Assembly (NCBI GenBank): GCA_963763115.1
Contig: CAVXNM010000033.1
Coordinates: 69,131 to 133,130 of the forward strand
Length of the DNA stretch: 64,000 nt
Source of the DNA: CAVQCA01 sp963763115
GTDB taxonomy: Bacteria; Pseudomonadota; Gammaproteobacteria; UBA9214
Reading direction: 5' to 3'
Shown: positions 8,937 to 16,808 of the stretch, piece by piece
Layout: every line of letters starts with the position of its first letter
How positions within the stretch are numbered: the first letter of the stretch is position 1
Made by a program: the position numbers and the translations under genes
The notes under the pieces: generated by a model
The model's database searches: none
The model's input: only the letters and a program-made list of their open reading frames with translations
Told to the model about the DNA's origin: nothing

Positions 8937-10391
8937 CTAGAACTTGTAGGAATAACTCACGTCAACCGCATTCTGGTACATGGTGATGGAGCCGGGGATG
9001 CCGAAAGCCGTTTGCGAGGACTTCACCGTTTCCTTGAAGGCGTGCATATAGGCGAAATTCCATTCGCTCTTCTTGTCCGGCTGATAGGTAAACCCCACCG
9101 TGGCATGCTTCTGAATCGTGGCCGGCGCCAGAATATTGAACGATACCTGATCATCCGGGATCGGCTGGTCGTTGTAGGAAAAACCGGTGCGGAATATCCA
9201 GTGATCGTCATAGCTGTATTCCGCGGCCAGACGGTAGATGTTGATGTCCTGCCAGCCGAAACCCATGCCATTCCTGGTTCCCAGCCAGTCACCACCCGGG
9301 GGGAGACCGGGACCGGCAGGTGTCGCCACCGGGCCGGGGTTTGCGATGGAATTGACACCTTCGTAGAAGATGCGCTGGAAATCGAAGGACACCTTCAGTT
9401 TGGGCGTCGCCTTGAACGTGGCGCCCAGGGTGAAATTGGCGGGAATATCGAGATCACCGGATTCGGCGAACAGTTCACTGTAATCATCGAAATGCGTCAT
9501 GTAGATCTTGCTGGACACCGAGGCGCCCAGAGTAAGACGGGGATGGACCTCACCCATGTAACCGACGCGCACACCGGCGCCGTAGGCCCAGTCACTTTGA
9601 TTGTTGGTCAATTTATCGGAAGGGTTGGTGGCATAACCCATGGCACAGCTGGGCTGGTTGCCCTTGACCGACTTGGTAAAGCACTGGAAGTTGCCAAGGC
9701 CGCGGGCGCTGAATCGCTGCACGCCGATCAACAAGGCGACGCCGACGGACTGGTTTTCATGAAACCGCAGTGCCAGGGCCGGTGCATAGATGGCCTGCAC
9801 CAGGTCGATGCCCAGCTTGCCCACGTCCTTTGTCGGCACCAAGAAATCTGCGGTCGTGGTTCCTTCGGGAACAAATGCCGCCGCTCCGGGGCCCGGTGGA
9901 ATCCCGGGAGGAGGCGCGGGTGGGGACGGGATCCCGTTGGCATAGGCACCAAGGACAGCGGCCGTCTCATCGTAAAGATTCCGGTCATAGGTCGAATTCA
10001 GTCCCCCATTACCGTAGTTGTTGAAACCGAACCAGAGCTTGTCGCTTAGCTGGATGTTGAATCCGACATTGGGGATCAGAAAGAGGTTACGCCGGCTGTC
10101 ATCCTTCACGTCGAAGGTCGCCCCGAGGGCGGACGTGTCGAGCTCTGCCTTACGCTGCGGACTGAAGAATTCCAGGCCGACATCCACGCGTTTTCCGATG
10201 GCCGTAATGCCTGCCGGATTGACCGCGATGACGGCGGAGTCCTGGGGATTGGATACCACGGCGCCCGCCACACCCATCGCCTTGGCCCCGTAACCCAGGG
10301 CGAAATAACCCGTGGTTGCCGACGCCGGTGAAGAAACCACCACCCCCCCAGCCGCCAATACCACAACAAGCCATCCGGATAAACGCGTCAT
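8937..10391 (-). CDS. OmpP1/FadL/TodX-family outer membrane transporter
   Basis: A 484-residue outer-membrane beta-barrel of the FadL family, which imports hydrophobic molecules such as long-chain fatty acids or hydrocarbons. It has a signal peptide ending near SSPASA, then the family start TTGYFALGYGAKAMGVAGAV with NPAGIT shortly after (the hatch region), and ends in an aromatic residue (YSYKF) as barrel proteins do. A proline/glycine-rich insertion (PSPPAPPPGIPPGPG) sits near residue 160. ATG 10391 follows AAGGAG at good spacing; the longer frame to 10421 lacks this. Divergent from a second FadL-type gene. Confidence 0.9.
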   Translation of the reverse strand: MTRLSGWLVVVLAAGGVVVSSPASATTGYFALGYGAKAMGVAGAVVSNPQDSAVIAVNPAGITAIGKRVDVGLEFFSPQRKAELDTSALGATFDVKDDSRRNLFLIPNVGFNIQLSDKLWFGFNNYGNGGLNSTYDRNLYDETAAVLGAYANGIPSPPAPPPGIPPGPGAAAFVPEGTTTADFLVPTKDVGKLGIDLVQAIYAPALALRFHENQSVGVALLIGVQRFSARGLGNFQCFTKSVKGNQPSCAMGYATNPSDKLTNNQSDWAYGAGVRVGYMGEVHPRLTLGASVSSKIYMTHFDDYSELFAESGDLDIPANFTLGATFKATPKLKVSFDFQRIFYEGVNSIANPGPVATPAGPGLPPGGDWLGTRNGMGFGWQDINIYRLAAEYSYDDHWIFRTGFSYNDQPIPDDQVSFNILAPATIQKHATVGFTYQPDKKSEWNFAYMHAFKETVKSSQTAFGIPGSITMYQNAVDVSYSYKF

Positions 10392-10655
10392 GCCTGTGCT
10401 CCTTCGTCTGTGATCGGGCATTTGAAACCGTGCGATGATGTAATGTTGTTATTTTTTGTTGTTATTTTGATACATACAAAACGCACCGGGTTGCAACTCT
10501 GTCAAAGAGTTACGTGATTGTCAAGATTTTTGTTGTTTATTTGCTTCGATTATTGTAGTGTTCGCGATACAGTCAAGGGGAGGTTGTTGCAATGAGTAGA
10601 CCCGCAACACAGTTCGGCTGAAAACATGCTGTCATAACGGGCTAAGGAGGCAATA
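10392..10655. promoter_or_regulatory. Divergent promoter region between the two FadL-type genes
   Basis: 264 AT-rich bases between divergent transporters, so both promoters must lie here. A short hairpin-forming or operator-like repeat AACTCT-GTCAA-AGAGTT occupies 10495-10511, and TTGTCAAG at about 10527 is a possible minus-35 element for the forward gene. No operator of a known regulator is recognised. Confidence 0.45.
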
Positions 10656-12038
10656 ATGCGCAGTCACACACCTTATGTACGTCGCACCTGGGCATGCGGT
10701 CTTGCCGGATTGGGGGCAATCATTTCGCTCGGCGCCAATGCGGGCGGATTTGCATTGATCGAACAAAGTGTCAGCAGCATGGGCACTGCCTATGCCAACG
10801 GCTCGGCGGGTATCGATGACGCCAGCACCCTGTTTTTCAATCCGGCGAGTATGACGCGCCTGGAGGGAAAGAACGTCAGCGGCGGCGTTCATATCGTCCA
10901 CTCGGATGTCGATTTCTCAGGCAAGGGCTTTTACAACCCGGACAACCCCGCCATCCAGGCAAGCGGCCTAGCCGGACCTCCGCCAGCGCCCATCTCGGGC
11001 AAGAAGAGCGATGATCTGGGCCTGACGGCCGCGGTACCTCACGGCGCCTACTCCCATCAATTCAACGACCAGCTCTGGTTTGGTCTCAGCGTAAACGTGC
11101 CCTTCGGGCTTACAACCGAATACAGTGACAACTGGGTTGGCCGTTACAACGCCATCAAGTCAGAACTCACCACCGTCAATATCAACCCGTCATTTGCCTG
11201 GAAGATTGATGAGCACGCATCGGTGGGCTTCGGCGTCAGCGCGTTGTACGCGGACGGTAAACTGACCAATGCCGTTGACGGCGGCCTCGGCGCGGCGCTA
11301 CTAGGAAACCCCATCCCCGGTTGGCAACCCGGCACATCCACTTACGACGGGAAAGCCAAGCTAACCGGCGATGACTGGGGATATGGATACAATCTGGGCG
11401 TTTTGCTGGAGCCCTCCGACCGCACCCGCCTCGGCATTGCCTACCGTTCCAAGGTCAACCTGACGATTGAAGGCGATGCACAAGTATCCGGGCTGCCCGC
11501 CGGCAATTTCAAGCGAAATGCGAAGCTGGATGTCTCGCTGCCGGATTCCCTGTCACTCAGCGGGCTGCATCAACTCAACCCTCGATGGACCATCATGGCC
11601 GATGTCACCTGGACCAAGTGGAGCAACCTGAATGAGCTTGACATCGATATCCAGGGTGGCTCCCAGAGCGTCACTCAGCTGCAATGGAACGATACGACCC
11701 GCTACGCGATAGGCGCCACTTACAAATACAATGAATCCTGGCTGTTCCGCACCGGGGTCGCCTTTGATCAGACGCCGGTACCTAACGCCCAGCTGCGCAC
11801 GGCGCGCGTTCCGGATGCGGATCGCACCTGGCTCTCATTCGGCGCCAACTACAAGCTCAACAAGAAACTGAGTTTCGATCTCGGTTACGCCCACTTGTTT
11901 GTGGACAACCCCGACATCAACAGCTCTGATTCCTATGACCCGACCACGGGGCTGAATACCGGTTTTCACCGGATAAAGGGCAGCTACGATGCCGCCGTTG
12001 ATATACTCAGCGCGCAGGTCAACTGGAGATTCAACTGA
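10656..12038 (+). CDS. OmpP1/FadL/TodX-family outer membrane transporter
   Basis: A 460-residue FadL-family barrel, closer to canonical FadL than its divergent neighbour. After the signal peptide the mature protein starts GGFALIEQSVSSMGTAYA, with the conserved NPASMTRL segment at ~67-74 that forms part of the hatch. It ends QVNWRFN. A strong ribosome-binding site (AAGGAGG) precedes ATG 10656. A long perfect hairpin follows at 12057-12101. Uptake of long-chain fatty acids or other hydrophobic compounds is expected. Confidence 0.92.
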   Translation: MRSHTPYVRRTWACGLAGLGAIISLGANAGGFALIEQSVSSMGTAYANGSAGIDDASTLFFNPASMTRLEGKNVSGGVHIVHSDVDFSGKGFYNPDNPAIQASGLAGPPPAPISGKKSDDLGLTAAVPHGAYSHQFNDQLWFGLSVNVPFGLTTEYSDNWVGRYNAIKSELTTVNINPSFAWKIDEHASVGFGVSALYADGKLTNAVDGGLGAALLGNPIPGWQPGTSTYDGKAKLTGDDWGYGYNLGVLLEPSDRTRLGIAYRSKVNLTIEGDAQVSGLPAGNFKRNAKLDVSLPDSLSLSGLHQLNPRWTIMADVTWTKWSNLNELDIDIQGGSQSVTQLQWNDTTRYAIGATYKYNESWLFRTGVAFDQTPVPNAQLRTARVPDADRTWLSFGANYKLNKKLSFDLGYAHLFVDNPDINSSDSYDPTTGLNTGFHRIKGSYDAAVDILSAQVNWRFN

Positions 12039-12056
12039 TAACCGGGGACTGATGGG

Positions 12057-12101
12057 AGATCAACAAAAAACCCGGCCACTGACCGGGTTTTTTGTTGATC
12101 T
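12057..12101. terminator. Bidirectional terminator between fadL-type gene and tusA
   Basis: A perfect 19-bp stem, AGATCAACAAAAAACCCGG (12057-12075) with its complement at 12083-12101, around a 7-base loop. The A/T-rich outer stem supplies a U-tract in both directions, which fits the convergent arrangement. Confidence 0.9.
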
Positions 12102-12121
12102 CTGGTAACCGATACCAAATA

Positions 12122-12352
12122 TCAGCCCTTTTTCAACAGAAACATGAATTTGCCACCTTCTTCGGTGGACTCCAGCAGTTCGTTGCCAGTCTGTTTGGCA
12201 AATGCTTCAAAGTCCTTGACTGAACCCGGGTCTGTCGCAATGATGCGGAGCACCTTGCCGCTTTCCATGCCGTTCAATGCCTTTTTGGCACGCAATATGG
12301 GCAGTGGACAATTCAGACCGGTGGCATCAAGCACTTCATCAAAATCCGCCAT
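12122..12352 (-). CDS. tusA: TusA-family sulfurtransferase
   Basis: A 76-residue TusA/SirA-fold protein. The signature CPLP (C15-P18 in GLNCPLPILRAKKAL) carries the sulfur-accepting cysteine. TusA proteins relay persulfide sulfur to tRNA thiolation or, in sulfur oxidisers, to the Dsr or Hdr oxidation machinery. Its position near sox genes suggests a role in sulfur oxidation, but it stands alone here and no dsrE or rhodanese gene accompanies it. It is convergent with the upstream FadL-type gene. Confidence 0.92.
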   Translation of the reverse strand: MADFDEVLDATGLNCPLPILRAKKALNGMESGKVLRIIATDPGSVKDFEAFAKQTGNELLESTEEGGKFMFLLKKG

Positions 12353-12556
12353 TTTTTAATCTCCTGTTACTATACCTGTTTTGGTTACGATCGACTCAGA
12401 CCCGACCGAGCGGATCATGATGCTATATTTGAAACCCGTGGAAACTTATGATAACACGACATGAAACGCAAGACTCCATCTCTGACTTCGCCCCCGGAAC
12501 CCATCGCCGCACGTTCTGATCCCGGAAAGCAAGCCATTGTACGAACAAAAACATTC

Positions 12557-14032
12557 ATGGTAACGAAGAGTCCATCACGCGCACTTCCCGGCTTATTGCT
12601 GGGGATACTGGTGACATTATCGCCCGGCGCAGCCGACCCGCAAAATCTGTATTCGGATTTGCCCAATATCGGGGATTCTTCCAGTTCAGCCATTTCCCCC
12701 GAGCAACAAAAACAGCTGGGCGCCGAAATGATGCGCCAACTGCGCCAGAGCGGCATTGTGCTCGATGACACGGAAATAACCAGCTATCTTAACGCGCTCG
12801 GCCAGCGGCTTACCTCCAACAGCGATTCAGGCGGACAGCAGTTCACCTTCTTCGTCGTCAACGACCCCGCCATCAACGCATTCGCCGGACCCGGAGGATA
12901 CATTGGCGTCAATTCCGGCCTGATACTGGCGGCGGAAAACGAAAGTGAACTCGCCGGGGTGCTCGCGCATGAAATTTCGCACGTGACCCAGCACCACCTT
13001 GCCCGTGCCTTCGAGGCCCAGCAGGGATTGAGCCTGCCCTCCATGGCGGCGATGCTGGCGGCAATACTCATTGGCACGCAAAACAGTCAAGCCGGTATGG
13101 CGGCCATTTCAGCGGTTGCGGCAGGCGGTGCGCAATACCAGATCAACTTCACCCGCGATAACGAAAAGGAGGCGGACCGCGTCGGCATCCAGACACTCGC
13201 ACAGTCCGGCTACGACCCCTATGGCATGCCGCGATTCTTCGAACGCCTGCAGAAGAATTCCCGTCTCTATGGCAGCCATCCTCCGGAATTCCTGCTTACT
13301 CACCCGGTCACCACAAGCCGCATTGCGGAAGCCACATCACGCGCCGAGAGCTTTAGCGGTCATAATACCAAGGACAGTCTGGACTTCCAGCTGATCCGCG
13401 CAAAGCTGCGTGTCATGCAATCCAACGACCCGAAGCAGGTGTTCGAGGATTTCCAGCGGTACATGGACAAAAGCGATAACGCCCCGCCCTACAAACAATA
13501 CGAATATGCGCTGCTGCTGTCGGCAGTGGGCAAAACGGGCGAATCTGCAAGAATACTCGAGAAACTGCATCGCAATGACCCCGATCGCATCGCATACCGG
13601 CTGGCCCTGGCAAATGCCTATGAGCGTGGCGGCAATTACTCCCAGGCGCTCAGGATCTACAAGGACAGCCTCGACCTGTATCCAGGCAATCTGACGTTTC
13701 TGCTGCCCTATGCAAGCGCCCTGATTGTCGTGAACGAGGCGCCCCGCGCCTACAAACTCGCTACAGAGATCCGCAAGGACCAATACGGCAACCCGCTGGT
13801 CTACAAGCTGCTGGCTCAGGCGGCCGAAGCCACGGGTCACAAGGTGGAAACGCACGAAGCCATGTCCCAGTATTACTATCTCAACGGCTTTACACGCGAT
13901 GCAATTCAGCAACTGGAACTGGCCAGTCACGAACCGGGTTTAAGCGACTATGACAGCGCACGGATAGAAGCCCGGCAGAAAGAACTCGAAGCGATCTTTG
14001 AAGAAGAGAAAAAAAATCAGAAAATACAATAA
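12557..14032 (+). CDS. bepA: Periplasmic M48-family metalloprotease with TPR repeats (BepA-like)
   Basis: BepA-type proteases monitor LptD and Bam substrates in the periplasm. The start at 12557 gives a signal peptide (basic MVTKSPSR, then LPGLLLGILVTLSPGAA) and 491 residues, close to E. coli BepA (487). An in-frame ATG at 12461 would add 32 polar residues ahead of the signal. HEISH at 138-142 is the zinc motif, with the third ligand in NEKEADRVGIQ. After ~residue 280 the helical TPR half follows, ending in a charged EEEKKNQKIQ tail. Neither start has a strong ribosome-binding site. Confidence 0.88.
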   Translation: MVTKSPSRALPGLLLGILVTLSPGAADPQNLYSDLPNIGDSSSSAISPEQQKQLGAEMMRQLRQSGIVLDDTEITSYLNALGQRLTSNSDSGGQQFTFFVVNDPAINAFAGPGGYIGVNSGLILAAENESELAGVLAHEISHVTQHHLARAFEAQQGLSLPSMAAMLAAILIGTQNSQAGMAAISAVAAGGAQYQINFTRDNEKEADRVGIQTLAQSGYDPYGMPRFFERLQKNSRLYGSHPPEFLLTHPVTTSRIAEATSRAESFSGHNTKDSLDFQLIRAKLRVMQSNDPKQVFEDFQRYMDKSDNAPPYKQYEYALLLSAVGKTGESARILEKLHRNDPDRIAYRLALANAYERGGNYSQALRIYKDSLDLYPGNLTFLLPYASALIVVNEAPRAYKLATEIRKDQYGNPLVYKLLAQAAEATGHKVETHEAMSQYYYLNGFTRDAIQQLELASHEPGLSDYDSARIEARQKELEAIFEEEKKNQKIQ

Positions 14033-14156
14033 AACCACAACGTTTGCATCTTGACAGTTCATAAATTAGGATGATACGGTCATCCGGCATTTCTATAGTC
14101 TACAATTAAAAAATGCAAAAAATTCCTGCCAATACACACCAACGGGAGTCCCCGCG

Positions 14157-14489
14157 ATGAAGAAACTGCATACCATAAAGCTTTTAACTGTCGTGCTGCT
14201 GTCCTGTGCGGTCACCGCGGGATGCGCCGGACAGTCAGCAAAAGATTCAGCATCCAAAGCCACTCCCGAAGCCAGGCAGGCGATCAAGAATGCCTCCGAT
14301 GCCATCAGCATGGCCAATGAGAATAACTGGATATGGAGCAATACCGAAGACCTGCTGAAGGAAGCGCAGGCTGCCGCAGACAGCGGCGACAATGCCAAGG
14401 CCATCAAGCTGGCCGACCAGGCCAAGTTCCAGGCCGAGGCGGCGTTAGTCCAGTACAACTATGAAAAAGATCACCCGCGCGGGTTGTGA
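14157..14489 (+). CDS. soxK: SoxXA-binding lipoprotein (SoxK/SAXB family)
   Basis: A 110-residue lipoprotein (signal ending VTAGCAG) with a helical domain matching the SoxXA-binding protein pattern: AIKNASDAISMA, then WSNTEDLLKEAQAAADSGD, AIKLADQAKFQAEAAL. SAXB proteins bind SoxXA in the periplasm and stimulate thiosulfate oxidation. It is the first gene of the sox block, ahead of soxX, whereas many relatives place it after soxA. GGGAG precedes the ATG. The family call rests on remembered pattern and context. Confidence 0.75.
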   Translation: MKKLHTIKLLTVVLLSCAVTAGCAGQSAKDSASKATPEARQAIKNASDAISMANENNWIWSNTEDLLKEAQAAADSGDNAKAIKLADQAKFQAEAALVQYNYEKDHPRGL

Positions 14490-14538
14490 TCAGTATTGAC
14501 GTGGAATATACGGCCAATCGTAACCGAGGAGAATCGAG

Positions 14539-14922
14539 ATGCGTCACAACGCCAGGAGCATGATCAAGACCGTATTCATCAGCGCCGCACTGACGAGTGT
14601 TGCGGCCACAGGGTATCTATCATCTTCCTACGCGGCAGAGAAGGAAATGACCGTGGTCGAAAAAGGGAAGGAAGTCGCCTTCGACCGCAGTAAAGGCAAC
14701 TGTCTTGCCTGTCATGCCATGGATGACGGCACCTTGCCCGGCAATATTGCACCCCCGCTTGTCGCCATGCGTCTGCGTTATCCGGACAAGGCAAAACTTC
14801 GCGACCAGATCTGGGATGCGACCGTGGCCAACCCCAGCACGATCATGCCCCCCTTCGGCCGGCATCAGATACTCACCGAAGAGGAAATTGACGAGGTAGT
14901 AGAATACGTCTATACACTTTAA
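14539..14922 (+). CDS. soxX: Sulfur oxidation c-type cytochrome SoxX
   Basis: A 127-residue periplasmic monohaem cytochrome c. After a signal peptide ending near SSSYAAE, the haem motif CLACH lies at 55-59 and the likely distal methionine is M103 in STIMPPFG. SoxX pairs with SoxA to attach thiosulfate oxidatively to the SoxY swinging-arm cysteine. AGGAGA precedes ATG 14539. Second gene of soxKXYZA; 49 bases after soxK. Confidence 0.95.
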   Translation: MRHNARSMIKTVFISAALTSVAATGYLSSSYAAEKEMTVVEKGKEVAFDRSKGNCLACHAMDDGTLPGNIAPPLVAMRLRYPDKAKLRDQIWDATVANPSTIMPPFGRHQILTEEEIDEVVEYVYTL

Positions 14923-14956
14923 GTACAAGCAACCCCAACCATCAGGAGAAGCACTC

Positions 14957-15430
14957 GTGACCAGCATGAAACGTAGAATTTTTCTGAAGGGCTCCCTGGC
15001 AACAGGCGCCATCGGTATGGCCGTCAGTGCCGGCCTGATCACACCGCGTATGGCCCTGGCCGCATGGCCCAAGGCGGCATTTGACGCAACCAGTGTCGAT
15101 AGTGCCGTTAGCAACCTGTTCGGAAGCTCCACGCTCACCGCTAATGACAAGATCAGGATCAAGGCCCCGGATATCGCCGAGAACGGCGCCGTGGTGCCGA
15201 TCTCGATAGAGACCGACATCGAGGGAGTGGAATCGATCAGCATCATCGCCGAGAAAAACGCCACTCCATTGACCTCGTCTTTCGTCCTGGGTAAAGGCAC
15301 GGAACCATACGTCGCTACCCGCATCAAACTGGGGAAAACCGGCAGTGTCATCGCCATAGTCAAGGCGGGCGGCAAGCTCTACAGCACCGGCAAGGAGGTC
15401 AAGGTCACGATCGGGGGATGCGGGGGTTGA
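14957..15430 (+). CDS. soxY: Thiosulfate oxidation carrier protein SoxY
   Basis: A 157-residue sulfur carrier. The N-terminus MKRRIFLKGSLATGAIGMA is a Tat-type signal, so it is exported folded, probably bound to SoxZ. It ends in the swinging-arm motif GGCGG, with C155 carrying the sulfur intermediates. I chose GTG 14957 because AGGAGA (14944-14949) is 7 bases away; the in-frame ATG at 14966 is too far from it. Lies between soxX and soxZ. Confidence 0.96.
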   Translation: MTSMKRRIFLKGSLATGAIGMAVSAGLITPRMALAAWPKAAFDATSVDSAVSNLFGSSTLTANDKIRIKAPDIAENGAVVPISIETDIEGVESISIIAEKNATPLTSSFVLGKGTEPYVATRIKLGKTGSVIAIVKAGGKLYSTGKEVKVTIGGCGG

Positions 15431-15484
15431 TACCCGTCTCCCAACCACTATTACCTAAACTACATGGCATATTGAGGAGCTAAC

Positions 15485-15799
15485 ATGTCAAGCATCAAAA
15501 TGCGTGCAACCCTCGGGGATAACGGCGTGACTACGGTCAAGATACTTATCAGTCACCCGATGGATACCGGCCTGGTCAAGGACAAGAAAACGGGCAATCT
15601 CATTCCTGCTCATTTCATCCAGGAAGTCGTCTGTGAGCACAACGGTACCAATGTATTGACCGCCGAATGGGGTCCGGCGGTATCAAAGAACCCGTATCTT
15701 TCCTTCCGTTTCAAGGGCGCCAAAGCCGGTGATACCGTCAAGGTAAAGTGGGTCGACAATCAGGGTAACAGCGACACGGGCGAAGCCACGATCCAATAA
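15485..15799 (+). CDS. soxZ: Thiosulfate oxidation carrier complex protein SoxZ
   Basis: A 104-residue immunoglobulin-like protein that pairs with SoxY and positions its carrier arm. Family features include KILISHPMDTGLVKD and IPAHFIQEV. It has no signal peptide of its own, as expected for export with the SoxY Tat signal. GAGGAG precedes the ATG. Third in the soxXYZA order. Confidence 0.96.
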   Translation: MSSIKMRATLGDNGVTTVKILISHPMDTGLVKDKKTGNLIPAHFIQEVVCEHNGTNVLTAEWGPAVSKNPYLSFRFKGAKAGDTVKVKWVDNQGNSDTGEATIQ

Positions 15800-15852
15800 T
15801 TGATATCAACCGTGAGACCCATCCGTCTACTGACCTGGAGGAGAAAGACCCG

Positions 15853-16689
15853 ATGAAAAGACTCCTGACTGCAACACTAGCAATCGGCCTGCTGGGTGTC
15901 ATTATGTTGCCTGTACACGCCGACCCGGAGCAGGACCTAAAACAATTCAGGTCTTACTTTTACAATCGCTTCCCCGACACCCCGAAGGATGACTTCATCA
16001 ATGGCGTGTATTCCATCGATCCGGCGTCGCGGGAACAGTGGGAATCCATTGAGGAATTTCCGCCCTATGAACTGAACCTGGAGAAAGGCAAGGAACTCTT
16101 CAATACACCCTTCAAGAACGGCAAGACTTACGCCAGTTGCTTTACGGATGGTGGCATCGGAATCGCCAACCGCTACCCGTTCTTCGACACGGAGTCGGGG
16201 CAAGTGATCACTCTGGAGTGGGCCATCAATCAGTGCCGCAAGTCGAATGGCGAGGCCCCGCTGAAATGGGAAAAGGGCCCCATCGCCGATATCTCCGCCT
16301 ATATGCATTACACATCGCGCGGCAACATCATCAATGTCGTGATCCCCGATGATCCCCGTGCCCTGGAAGCCTATGAAAAGGGCAAGGCGTTCTTCTACGC
16401 CAAGCGTGGCCAGCTCAACTTGTCCTGCGCGGATTGCCATGTATTCAATTCAGGCAACAAGATCCGCGCCGACATTCTGAGTCCGGCGCTGGGGCAGACC
16501 AGTCACTTCCCGACCTACCGCTCCAAGTGGGGCGACCTGGGCACCATCCAGCGGCGTTATGTCGGGTGCAATACTCAGGTGCGCGCCAAGCCCTACGAAC
16601 CGCAGGGTGAGGAATACCGGGATCTCGAGTATTTCCACACTTATATGAGTAACGGACTGGCGATCAACGGTCCCGGTTCTCGCAAGTAG
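15853..16689 (+). CDS. soxA: Sulfur oxidation c-type cytochrome SoxA (monohaem form)
   Basis: A 278-residue periplasmic cytochrome, the catalytic partner of SoxX. Only one haem motif is present, CADCH at 192-196. The N-terminal haem site of dihaem SoxA is replaced by two isolated cysteines (C96, C128) that probably form a disulfide, as in monohaem SoxA proteins. C239 in YVGCNTQVRAKP is the active-site cysteine that becomes a persulfide haem ligand. GGAGGAG precedes the ATG, and a terminator follows before soxB. Confidence 0.95.
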   Translation: MKRLLTATLAIGLLGVIMLPVHADPEQDLKQFRSYFYNRFPDTPKDDFINGVYSIDPASREQWESIEEFPPYELNLEKGKELFNTPFKNGKTYASCFTDGGIGIANRYPFFDTESGQVITLEWAINQCRKSNGEAPLKWEKGPIADISAYMHYTSRGNIINVVIPDDPRALEAYEKGKAFFYAKRGQLNLSCADCHVFNSGNKIRADILSPALGQTSHFPTYRSKWGDLGTIQRRYVGCNTQVRAKPYEPQGEEYRDLEYFHTYMSNGLAINGPGSRK

Positions 16690-16709
16690 TAGTGCCGAAC
16701 ACACCCGGA

Positions 16710-16736
16710 AAGCCCGGCTTGGTGAAAGTCGGGCTT
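16710..16736 (+). terminator. Rho-independent terminator between soxA and soxB
   Basis: Stem AAGCCCGGCTT / AAGTCGGGCTT (one G-T pair) with a GGTGA loop, followed by a run of seven T residues. It suggests soxKXYZA can be terminated separately from soxB. Confidence 0.8.
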
Positions 16737-16808
16737 TTTTTATCCTGTTAACGGAACCTGGCTGGCGCCATTCCAGCCAGGCCTCATCAAACAACACGGA
16801 GCCAACCC

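Noticed and set aside
8700..10049. 449-residue forward open frame
   Set aside because: It is exactly antisense to the FadL-type gene at 8937-10391 and has no domain; GC-rich codon bias commonly opens such frames.
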